Source: Burkholderiales bacterium
Lineage (GTDB): Bacteria; Pseudomonadota; Gammaproteobacteria; Burkholderiales; Burkholderiaceae
Assembly: GCA_903643055.1 (NCBI GenBank)
Contig: CAHJWV010000544.1
Location: forward strand, 1 to 5,565
Direction: 5' to 3'
DNA: 5,565 nucleotides
The position numbers and the translations under genes were made by a program. The notes beneath the pieces are model-generated. The model had not been told where the DNA came from and ran no database searches. It saw nothing but the letters and a program-made list of their open reading frames with translations. This document shows, one piece after another, positions 1-5,308 of this stretch (position 1 is its first letter; each line of letters begins with the position of its first letter).

Positions 1-46
1 TCACATAGAAGGGCTCGATGTGGTCGAGGCGGCCGGCGGTTTTCAT
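1..46 (-). CDS. PLP-dependent aminotransferase, N-terminal 15 codons only (runs off left edge)
   Basis: An ATG at 46-44 opens a frame reading MKTAGRLDHIEPFYV that continues past the window edge. The start lies 5 nt after the nusB stop codon, behind a weak purine-containing CCGGA. The pattern RLxxIEPFxV at the extreme N-terminus is what I recognise from class I/II pyridoxal-phosphate aminotransferases (alanine/aspartate aminotransferase-like), which commonly follow nusB in betaproteobacteria. Only the start is visible, so the PLP lysine and all catalytic residues are out of view and the substrate cannot be named. The coding call rests on spacing, frame and the short motif; the family call is partly inference from synteny. 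Confidence 0.65.
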   Translation of the reverse strand, partial: MKTAGRLDHIEPFYV

Positions 47-51
47 TCCGG

Positions 52-549
52 TCAGCGGCGGCCCGCGCGGAAAGCTTCGACCTCGACCGGCCGCAGATCG
101 ACCGCGGTCTTGTCGAGCACGCCGTTCACGTACTTGTGGCCATCGGTGCCGCCGAAGCTCTTGGCCAGTTCGACCGCCTCGTTGATGACGACCTTGTACG
201 GAATGTCGATGCAGTGCTTCAGTTCGTAGGTGCCAATCATCAGCACGCCATGTTCGATCGGCGACAGCTGCGTGGTCTTGCGGTCGACGTGGCGTGCCAG
301 CAGCGCGTCGATGTCGACCGCTTCGGCAATGCAGCCGTTCAGCAGTGCATCGAAATGCGCGATGTCGCACTTGTCGAATTCGTCTTGCTCACGCACGTGG
401 CTTGCGATGTGGCGCGGCTCTGCACCGGAGATCAGCCATTCGTAAAGGCCTTGCAGTGCCGACTCGCGCGAGCGGCGGCGTGCCGATTTCTGGACGGCGC
501 GCTTCGGTGCAGGCGCCGCAGCCTCGGCTTTCTTCGGGGCTTCGGTCAC
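52..549 (-). CDS. nusB: Transcription antitermination factor NusB
   Basis: The 165-residue product is a typical NusB, the RNA-binding partner of NusE (ribosomal protein S10). The pair binds boxA RNA in processive antitermination of rRNA operons. Family blocks visible in order are [16 protein letters not shown] (23-38), [16 protein letters not shown] (95-110), [17 protein letters not shown] (116-132) and [10 protein letters not shown] (138-147). Residues 1-22 are an Ala/Lys/Pro-rich, probably disordered extension ahead of the conserved arginine-rich helix. The start is GTG at 549-547: there is no ATG until the middle of the domain, GTG shares bases with the ribH stop TGA (548-546), and GGAAG lies 7 nt upstream. 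This overlap predicts translational coupling to ribH. The ribH-nusB pairing is common in bacteria, so the position says little about a riboflavin role. Confidence 0.97.
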   Translation of the reverse strand: MTEAPKKAEAAAPAPKRAVQKSARRRSRESALQGLYEWLISGAEPRHIASHVREQDEFDKCDIAHFDALLNGCIAEAVDIDALLARHVDRKTTQLSPIEHGVLMIGTYELKHCIDIPYKVVINEAVELAKSFGGTDGHKYVNGVLDKTAVDLRPVEVEAFRAGRR

Positions 550-1010
550 GACAGGTCTTCCAGCAGGTTGGCCATTTCGACGGCAACGCGGGCCGCATCG
601 CGGCCTTTCTCGTCGGTGCGGGCCCAGGCCTGCTCTTCGTTCTCGACAGTCAGGATGGCATTGGCCACCGGGATCTCGTGGTCGAGCGACACCCGGCTGA
701 CGCCGGCACCGCTCTCGTTGGCCACCAGTTCGAAGTGATAGGTCTCGCCGCGGATGATCACGCCCAGCGCGATCAATGCGTCAAAGCGGTTGCTTTGCGC
801 CATCGCCTGCAGTGCGATCGGCGCTTCGAGAGCGCCTGGCACCGTGACGTGCTTGATGTGTTTTGTCGAGACGCCGAGCGACACGAGTTCGGCGATGCAG
901 GCATCGGCCAGTTGCTGAGTCAATTTGTCGTTGAAGCGCGATTGGACGATACCGATGCGAAGGTCGGTTCCGTCCAGTTCGGCGGCCTGGCCTTTGTCAG
1001 CAGCTTGCAT
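546..1010 (-). CDS. ribH: 6,7-dimethyl-8-ribityllumazine synthase (RibH)
   Basis: This 154-residue protein condenses 5-amino-6-ribitylaminouracil with 3,4-dihydroxy-2-butanone 4-phosphate to give lumazine, the penultimate step of riboflavin synthesis. Members form pentamers or 60-subunit capsids in the cytosol. Visible family features are IGIVQSRFN (19-27) with the substrate-stacking aromatic F26, VPGALEAP (57-64), [14 protein letters not shown] (83-96) with H92 as the expected catalytic histidine, [12 protein letters not shown] (117-128), and R131 in the position of the conserved phosphate-contacting arginine. Length is normal for the family. The ATG at 1010-1008 lies 8 nt after the ribBA stop, with only a weak GAAAGA upstream, so translation probably depends in part on ribosomes finishing ribBA. 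The 3' end overlaps nusB. No key residue is missing. Confidence 0.98.
   Translation of the reverse strand: MQAADKGQAAELDGTDLRIGIVQSRFNDKLTQQLADACIAELVSLGVSTKHIKHVTVPGALEAPIALQAMAQSNRFDALIALGVIIRGETYHFELVANESGAGVSRVSLDHEIPVANAILTVENEEQAWARTDEKGRDAARVAVEMANLLEDLS
557..561 (-). promoter_or_regulatory. Ribosome binding site supporting the nusB GTG start
   Basis: GGAAG on the minus strand, inside the last codons of ribH, lies 7 nt before the GTG at 549. Because nusB has no upstream ATG in frame and the GTG overlaps the ribH TGA, this site decides the start. Confidence 0.65.
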
Positions 1011-1018
1011 GGGATCTT

Positions 1019-2113
1019 TCAGGTTTCAGAAGAGACGAAGCCGGTGACTTCGAGGCCGTAGCCGGTCATGCTCGGCATGCGGCGTGGGCTGCCCAGCAGC
1101 TTCATCCGGGTGACGCCGAGGTCGCGCAGGATCTGTGCGCCGATGCCGTAGGTGCGCAGGTCCATTTGCGCGCGCACCGGGGCGGTCGACGGGATGCCGG
1201 TCAGGCGCGGCAACAGGCTGTGGGCGTCTTCGCCGCAGTTCAGCAGCACGGCCACGCCGCGCCCGCTGGCTTGCAATTCGGCCAGCGCCAACGGAAGCGG
1301 CCACGAGTGCGCGCAGGCGCCGGTCTCGAGCAGGTCCATCACCGACAGCGGCTCGTGCACGCGCACCAGCACTTCTTCGCCGGTGTGAACCGTGCCGCGG
1401 CTCAGCGCGAGGTGAACGCCGCCGGTGCGATCACGATAAGTGGTGCAGTCGAACGCGCCTTGCGCGGTAGACAGCACCCGCTGGTTCAGCCGCTCGATCA
1501 GGGTTTCATTGCGGCTGCGGTAGCCGATCAGGTCGGCGATGGTGCCGATCTTCAGCTGGTGTTCCTTGGCGAAGATCTCGAGGTCCGGCAGGCGCGCCAT
1601 CGTGCCGTCGTCCTTCATGATCTCGCAGATCACCGAGGTCGGGCTCAAGCCGGCCATGCTGGCCAGATCGCAGCCGGCTTCGGTATGGCCGGCGCGCATC
1701 AGCACCCCGCCGTCCTGGGCCTGCAACGGGAAGATGTGGCCGGGCTGCACGAGGTCGGTGGCCTTCGCATCGCGCGCCACGGCGGCGGCCACGGTGCGCG
1801 CGCGGTCGGCAGCGGAAATGCCGGTCGAGATGCCGGTGGCGGCTTCGATCGACACGGTGAATGCGGTGCCGTGCTGCGTGCCGTTGCGCACCGCCATCGG
1901 CGGCAGCTGCAGCCGCTCGCAGCGCTCGCGGGTCAGCGTAAGGCAGATCAGGCCGCGGCCGAAGCGCGCCATGAAGTTGATGGCCTCGGGCGTGATGTGG
2001 TCGGCCGCGATGACGAGATCACCCTCGTTCTCGCGGTCTTCCTCGTCAACGAGGATGACCATGCGGCCGGCAGCCAGTTCGGCAATCAGTTCGGGAACGG
2101 GAGAAATGGGCAT
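1019..2113 (-). CDS. ribBA: 3,4-dihydroxy-2-butanone-4-phosphate synthase with degenerate GTP cyclohydrolase II-like domain (RibBX type)
   Basis: The first ~205 of 364 residues are a complete DHBP synthase, which makes the four-carbon unit from ribulose 5-phosphate. It shows the acidic loop [11 protein letters not shown] (23-33), [12 protein letters not shown] (97-108), HIFPL (126-130), [12 protein letters not shown] (135-146) and VICEIM (161-166). The remainder aligns by pattern with GTP cyclohydrolase II: EVLVRVH (247-253) and [11 protein letters not shown] (319-329) are kept. The zinc-cysteine block (GDxxxSxRCDCG) is replaced by [16 protein letters not shown], and RQEGRG-type residues are absent. 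This matches the RibBX variant described in Proteobacteria, so I infer no cyclohydrolase II activity. Many pipelines would still call it bifunctional RibBA. The ATG at 2113-2111 fits homologues (MPISPVPEL) but has no clear Shine-Dalgarno; an in-frame GTG at 2170 is discussed separately. It ends 8 nt before ribH. Confidence 0.96.
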   Translation of the reverse strand: MPISPVPELIAELAAGRMVILVDEEDRENEGDLVIAADHITPEAINFMARFGRGLICLTLTRERCERLQLPPMAVRNGTQHGTAFTVSIEAATGISTGISAADRARTVAAAVARDAKATDLVQPGHIFPLQAQDGGVLMRAGHTEAGCDLASMAGLSPTSVICEIMKDDGTMARLPDLEIFAKEHQLKIGTIADLIGYRSRNETLIERLNQRVLSTAQGAFDCTTYRDRTGGVHLALSRGTVHTGEEVLVRVHEPLSVMDLLETGACAHSWPLPLALAELQASGRGVAVLLNCGEDAHSLLPRLTGIPSTAPVRAQMDLRTYGIGAQILRDLGVTRMKLLGSPRRMPSMTGYGLEVTGFVSSET

Positions 2114-2128
2114 CTTTGGATTGTAGTT

Positions 2129-2138
2129 GGGGGCCCCC
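2129..2138. repeat. GGGGGCCCCC palindrome ahead of ribBA
   Basis: A perfect 10-bp G/C palindrome lies 15 bp upstream of the ribBA ATG. If it folds in RNA it leaves little loop, so it is more likely a self-complementary DNA site or chance in GC-rich sequence. No function can be assigned. Confidence 0.4.
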
Positions 2139-2155
2139 GGCAGAAGGCCTCGGGT

Positions 2156-2204
2156 CCGCGTGCAGGCCACGCACACCCTTCAGGTGTTGCGCCGCTGCAC
2201 GCGG
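2156..2204 (-). repeat. 10-bp perfect inverted repeat enclosing a 5-bp hairpin
   Basis: On the plus strand CCGCGTGCAG (2156-2165) and CTGCACGCGG (2195-2204) are exact reverse complements separated by 29 nt. Inside the loop, ACACC (2173-2177) and GGTGT (2183-2187) can form a second stem with a 5-nt loop. The same arms can instead pair locally: 2191-2195 with 2201-2205, and 2158-2162 with 2168-2172. The two arrangements exclude each other. The pairing is read directly from the bases; any folding in the cell is inferred. Confidence 0.65.
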
Positions 2205-2240
2205 CCTATTGACTTGGCAGCGGCCCGCGTGGGCGCGCGC

Positions 2241-2855
2241 TTAACCTTTCAGCATGCGCTCGACGTAACGCGCGATCAGGTCAATCTCAAGATTGACGGC
2301 ATCGCCCGCCTGGAGCCGCCCGAGCGTGGTGTTCTGCAGCGTGTGCGGAATCAGGTTGATGCTGAACTCGCAACGGTCGGCATGGTCGGTGACGCGGTTG
2401 ACGGTCAGGCTCACGCCATTGACGACGATCGACCCTTTGTACGCGAGGTACTTGCCCAGTTCCTGAGGCGCAGCGATGCGCAGCTCCCACGATTCGCCGA
2501 CCGGCGCGAAGTGCGTCACCTGCCCGATGCCATCGACATGGCCGCTGACGAGGTGGCCGCCGAGGCGGTCGTTCGCGCGCAAGGCCTTTTCCAGGTTGAC
2601 GAGGCCGGTGCGGTCGAGCCCGGCGGTCTTGGCCAGGCTTTCGGCGGAGATGTCGATCGCGAAGGTCTGCGCGCCGGCATCGAAGCGCACGACGGTCATG
2701 CAGGCGCCATTGATCGCGATGCTGTCGCCGAGTTGCACGTCGTCCAGGTAAGCGGCTGGGGCTTGCAGGCTCAGTTGCTTGCCGTGGCTGGCCTCGGCGC
2801 CGAGGGCCTGGATGTCTTGGATGTGGCCGATGCCGGTGATGATGCCTGTGAACAT
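2241..2855 (-). CDS. ribE: Riboflavin synthase, alpha subunit
   Basis: This 204-residue enzyme dismutates two 6,7-dimethyl-8-ribityllumazine molecules into riboflavin and 5-amino-6-ribitylaminouracil, the last step of the pathway. The internal duplication typical of the family is plain. The N-terminal barrel begins MFTGII (1-6) and contains LGDSIAINGACMTVV (42-56, with C52), and the second barrel carries YKGSIVVNGVSLTVN (139-153). The linker motif GGHLVSGHVDG (99-109) and INLIPHTLQNTTL (167-179) are intact. Length is usual. The start is fixed by the MFTG N-terminus, which is functionally important in characterised homologues. It begins 14 nt after the ribD stop with no recognisable Shine-Dalgarno (ATCCGCTCCCGCACC precedes the ATG), so coupling to ribD translation is likely. 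The 127-nt spacer follows the gene. Confidence 0.98.
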   Translation of the reverse strand: MFTGIITGIGHIQDIQALGAEASHGKQLSLQAPAAYLDDVQLGDSIAINGACMTVVRFDAGAQTFAIDISAESLAKTAGLDRTGLVNLEKALRANDRLGGHLVSGHVDGIGQVTHFAPVGESWELRIAAPQELGKYLAYKGSIVVNGVSLTVNRVTDHADRCEFSINLIPHTLQNTTLGRLQAGDAVNLEIDLIARYVERMLKG

Positions 2856-2869
2856 GGTGCGGGAGCGGA

Positions 2870-4018
2870 TCAGAAGTTGTCGCGCCCGGGCCGGCGGGCG
2901 ATCAGTCGCACATCATCGCCGACCTGCTCAAGGCTCATGAAGCGCAGGGTCACCGCATCTTCCAGGCGCTCCAGCGGCCCGAATGAGGCCAGGCCGTGGC
3001 CGCTGCTGCCCAGCAGCTTGGGCGCCTGGTAAATCAGGAATTCATCGACGCAGCCCTCGCGCACGAACGAGCCGCTGAGCTTGTGGCCGGCCTCGACATG
3101 CAATTCGTTGATGCCCCGCGCGGCGAGGTCATTCAGCATCTGCGGCAGATCGACCTTGCCCGATGCGCCAGGGGCGATAGCGATCTCTGCGCCGCGTGCC
3201 TTCAGAGCGGCGGTGCGGCCGGCATCCGGCTCGGCGGCGGTATAGATCAGCACGCGCCCCGGGGCATCGAGAATGCGCGCCGCAGGCGGCGTGTCCAGCC
3301 GCGAGTCGACGATCACGCGCAGCGGTTGCATTGCGGTATCGACGAGGCGCACATCGAGCCGCGGGTCGTCTTCGATGACGGTGCCGATGCCGGTCAGCAC
3401 GGCACCGGCGCGCTTGCGCCAGGCATGGCCATCGGCACGCGCCGCCGGGCCGGTGATCCATTGGCTGACGCCGTTGTCGAGCGCAGTGCGGCCGTCCAGC
3501 GACACCGCGGCTTTCAGCCTCACCCAGGGGCGCTTGCGCACGATGCGCGAGAAGAAGCCGATGTTCAGTTCACGGGCTTCGCGGGCGAACAGTCCGACAT
3601 CCACCTGAATGCCCGCCGCGCGCAGCCGCGCCGTGCCGCGCCCGGCGACTTCGGGAAACGGGTCCTGGAGGGCCGCCACCACGCGGGCCAACCCGGCCGC
3701 CACCAGGGCATCGCAGCAAGGCGGCGTGCGGCCGTGGTGGGCGCAAGGTTCGAGCGTCACATAGGCGGTGGCGCCGCGAACGTCTTCATCGCGGCTCGCG
3801 GCGTCGCGCAAGGCCATCACTTCGGCATGGGCACCGCCCGCCTGCTGCGTGTGGCCACCGCCGAGCAAGCGGCCCTCGCGATTCAGGATCACGCAGCCGA
3901 CCCGCGGGTTCGGCTCGGTCAGGCCGATACCGAGCGCGGCCCAGGCCAGCGCATCGCGCATCGCGGTTTCATCAACGGTGGAAAAAACGTTGGACAGATC
4001 GTTCGTGAGGGCAGTCAT
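2870..4018 (-). CDS. ribD: Bifunctional diaminohydroxyphosphoribosylaminopyrimidine deaminase / 5-amino-6-(5-phosphoribosylamino)uracil reductase
   Basis: This 382-residue protein performs the second and third steps of riboflavin synthesis: pyrimidine deamination, then NADPH-dependent ribosyl reduction. The N-terminal zinc deaminase domain has HAEVMAL with H64 and E66, and EPCAHHGRTPPC giving zinc ligands C92 and C101. The reductase domain starts near RPWVRLKAAVSLDGRTAL (164-181) and includes SQWITGPAARADGHAWR (186-202), TVIEDDPRLDVR (213-224), HVEAGHKLSGSF (307-318) and YQAPKLLG (330-337). I start at ATG 4018-4016 because AAAGG lies 8 nt upstream. A TTG at 4024, two codons earlier, would add Met-Pro but is only 2 nt from that site. 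It is the first rib gene, 74 nt after the pilin stop; its promoter could not be pinned down. Confidence 0.97.
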   Translation of the reverse strand: MTALTNDLSNVFSTVDETAMRDALAWAALGIGLTEPNPRVGCVILNREGRLLGGGHTQQAGGAHAEVMALRDAASRDEDVRGATAYVTLEPCAHHGRTPPCCDALVAAGLARVVAALQDPFPEVAGRGTARLRAAGIQVDVGLFAREARELNIGFFSRIVRKRPWVRLKAAVSLDGRTALDNGVSQWITGPAARADGHAWRKRAGAVLTGIGTVIEDDPRLDVRLVDTAMQPLRVIVDSRLDTPPAARILDAPGRVLIYTAAEPDAGRTAALKARGAEIAIAPGASGKVDLPQMLNDLAARGINELHVEAGHKLSGSFVREGCVDEFLIYQAPKLLGSSGHGLASFGPLERLEDAVTLRFMSLEQVGDDVRLIARRPGRDNF

Positions 4019-4023
4019 CGGCA

Positions 4024-4038
4024 AGGCCTTTGCGGCCT
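4024..4038 (-). promoter_or_regulatory. Small hairpin overlapping the ribD ribosome binding site
   Basis: On the transcribed strand AGGCC-GCAAA-GGCCT folds into a 5-bp stem with a 5-nt loop. The Shine-Dalgarno AAAGG (4031-4027) starts in the loop and ends in the 3' stem arm, so the hairpin would partly hide it. The stem is short and there is no following U-run, so it is not a terminator. Any role in setting ribD translation is inference. Confidence 0.4.
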
Positions 4039-4092
4039 CACATCAAGACGGATGCTGACGTTGACCGCGAAGAGGCGATTGTGCGATGGATG
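4039..4092 (-). other. Spacer between pilin gene and ribD, no feature resolved
   Basis: This 54-nt remainder of the pilin-ribD gap should hold a ribD promoter if the rib operon is independently transcribed. I see no convincing -35/-10 pair, no FMN riboswitch consensus and no stem followed by a U-run. Confidence 0.4.
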
Positions 4093-5298
4093 CTACGGCG
4101 ATGATGGAAGCGGCTCAGGGCAGGGCTGCGGGCCGGGAATGACGAGGTAGTTCTGCTGGCTGAGGCTGGTTCGGACATCGGCATAACTGAAAGATCGCGT
4201 GGCGTCATCGGTTGCGGGTTCGCTCGCTTTCGTCGACTGATCACGGGGCGCGGCGGTCTCCGCGCTGCTGCTGCTTTGATAAGGGCACGCCTTGTAGCTG
4301 CCTGCGCTGTGGCCCATTGACCACCCCTGCGGCTCCAGTGCCAGCCGGCCGCTCCACGCCGACTGATGCTCGGCCAAAGCGACGACGCAGTGATAGGCGA
4401 CGAAGCGTTCGCCCAGGTCCGTCCATCGGCTCACGCCGACGCTGCGCGCTTCGGCCGCCAATGGCACGGTCTCGGTGTGGGCTTGGCCATTCAACTGATA
4501 ACGCACCGTCTTTAGCGCTTCGCTTTCGCAGGCAGGTACCCGGCTTGCGCCAGATTCGAGCGTGAGGCGCACTTGCAATGGCAGCGGCACATCCTGGGTT
4601 TGCTGCGCATCGGCGTTCGGGCTTGCCGCGAACCGGATGAAGCCGCTCAGCAGCAGCCCGTGGATCGATTCGCATGACGCCAGATCGGCAGCGGTTAGCG
4701 CCCGAGTGCTCTTTGCGGCATCCACGTCTTTGCACCAGGCCGTGACTTGGCCGGAGTTGGTGTTGAACATCAGTGCCGTGCTGCCGTTCTTGACGGGCTT
4801 GAACGCGCTTTGCTGAGAATTCAATCGGCTCGCGCCGGGCGGGATGCCCTTGGCCAACGCGATCGGCTTGCCTTGCGGCGGCAGCGACAACACGGCCGAG
4901 TAAATCGGCGAGGCGCCACCGATCTGCGAATGCAAGGCCACGGTCTGCGTGCTGCCGGAGCGGTCGGGCCAATGCACAGCCACCGCTGCGGCCTTCAGTG
5001 TGGCGACCTCGTCATCAACGACCGATGGGCTGATCGAAAAGCGAGAAGGGCCAACCGTGTTGACGTGGATCGGTTCGCCGATGGCTTGAAAGGCCGTGCT
5101 GCCCGAGAAGCTGCGCCAGGCCTCCATTTGCTGCTGCGCCATCTGCAGCGCTTGAATGCGCTCACGTGCCACGTCAGCACCGAGGCGCATCGTCGACTGC
5201 AGCCGCAGTGCGCCCATCAGCCCGATTGACAGCAACAGAGAACCGATCAGCGCTTCGACGAGCGACACGCCACGTTGGCGATGGATGGGTGAGTGCAT
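4093..5298 (-). CDS. PilV-like type IV minor prepilin with long C-terminal region
   Basis: The 401-residue product has a class III (type IV prepilin) signal: a short basic leader ending RQRG, then VSLVEALIGSLLLSIGLMGA. Prepilin peptidase should cut after G10, leaving V11 as +1 and the conserved Glu at +5 (E15). The hydrophobic helix spans about 11-33. The leader plus the LLLSIGLMGALRLQ pattern resembles PilV, a minor pilin that primes pilus assembly at the inner membrane. The C-terminal part is far longer than a usual PilV (about 160-200 residues) and I cannot assign a domain to it. It has six cysteines (189, 209, 257, 304, 338, 393), a Ser/Ala/Thr-rich insert (341-368) and a YADVRTSLSQQNYLVIPG segment (372-389) before a Pro-rich tail. 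The ATG follows GAGGT (5308-5304) by 5 nt, just after the PilX-like stop. A tip or adhesive role is possible but inferred. Confidence 0.87.
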   Translation of the reverse strand: MHSPIHRQRGVSLVEALIGSLLLSIGLMGALRLQSTMRLGADVARERIQALQMAQQQMEAWRSFSGSTAFQAIGEPIHVNTVGPSRFSISPSVVDDEVATLKAAAVAVHWPDRSGSTQTVALHSQIGGASPIYSAVLSLPPQGKPIALAKGIPPGASRLNSQQSAFKPVKNGSTALMFNTNSGQVTAWCKDVDAAKSTRALTAADLASCESIHGLLLSGFIRFAASPNADAQQTQDVPLPLQVRLTLESGASRVPACESEALKTVRYQLNGQAHTETVPLAAEARSVGVSRWTDLGERFVAYHCVVALAEHQSAWSGRLALEPQGWSMGHSAGSYKACPYQSSSSAETAAPRDQSTKASEPATDDATRSFSYADVRTSLSQQNYLVIPGPQPCPEPLPSSP

Positions 5299-5303
5299 CA
5301 GAG

Positions 5304-5308
5304 ACCTC
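5304..5308 (-). promoter_or_regulatory. Ribosome binding site of the PilV-like gene, overlapping the upstream stop codon
   Basis: GAGGT on the minus strand sits 5 nt before the ATG at 5298 and shares bases with the TGA (5309-5307) that ends the upstream PilX-like gene. It fixes the pilin start and suggests coupled translation of the two pilus genes. Confidence 0.75.

Larger units (their letters stand above)
2114..2240 (-). promoter_or_regulatory. 127-nt spacer upstream of ribBA with predicted RNA secondary structure
   Basis: This is the longest gene-free stretch in the window. On the transcribed strand I see, in order, three small potential hairpins (2191-2205, 2173-2187, 2158-2172), a competing 10-bp long-range stem (2195-2204 with 2156-2165), a GGGGGCCCCC palindrome (2129-2138) and TACAAT (2125-2120) just ahead of the ATG. 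None of the conserved boxes of the FMN riboswitch (GGGUG-AAUUCCC, ACCGGCGGU and the later GAxUCCGGU-type block) can be found. TACAAT resembles a sigma70 -10 box, but there is no TTGACA-like -35 at normal spacing. No U-tract follows the hairpins, so an intrinsic terminator is not supported. Whether the region is regulatory, a promoter or just spacer is inference. Confidence 0.5.

Noticed and set aside
1166..2212. Open frame of 348 codons on the plus strand opposite ribBA
   Set aside because: It is the antisense shadow of a gene whose family motifs are intact; composition is His/Gly/Ala/Arg-rich with no coherent motif.
2114..2240. Intrinsic terminator between ribE and ribBA
   Set aside because: Stems are present but none is followed by a U-tract on the transcribed strand.
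2127..3032. Open frame of 301 codons on the plus strand opposite ribE
   Set aside because: It is antisense to a complete riboflavin synthase, has Arg/Ala/Asp-rich composition typical of shadow frames in GC-rich DNA, and shows no recognisable domain.
3981..3991. Run of six A (six T on the coding strand) near the start of ribD as a phase-variable or slippage tract
   Set aside because: The tract is short, encodes Val-Phe-Ser in the intact frame, and ribD is an expected housekeeping gene.
4018..4024. TTG at 4024 as the ribD start
   Set aside because: It lies only 2 nt from the AAAGG site, while ATG 4018 has 8-nt spacing; the difference is two residues.
2996..4150. Open frame of 384 codons on the plus strand opposite ribD
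   Set aside because: It is a shadow of ribD in GC-rich codon usage, rich in Ala/Arg/Gly/His, without domain signature, and it overlaps the other antisense frame.
4212..5229. Several plus-strand frames opposite the pilin gene
   Set aside because: They are fragmented, overlap one another and show no start context, whereas the minus-strand frame has a prepilin leader and a good ribosome binding site.
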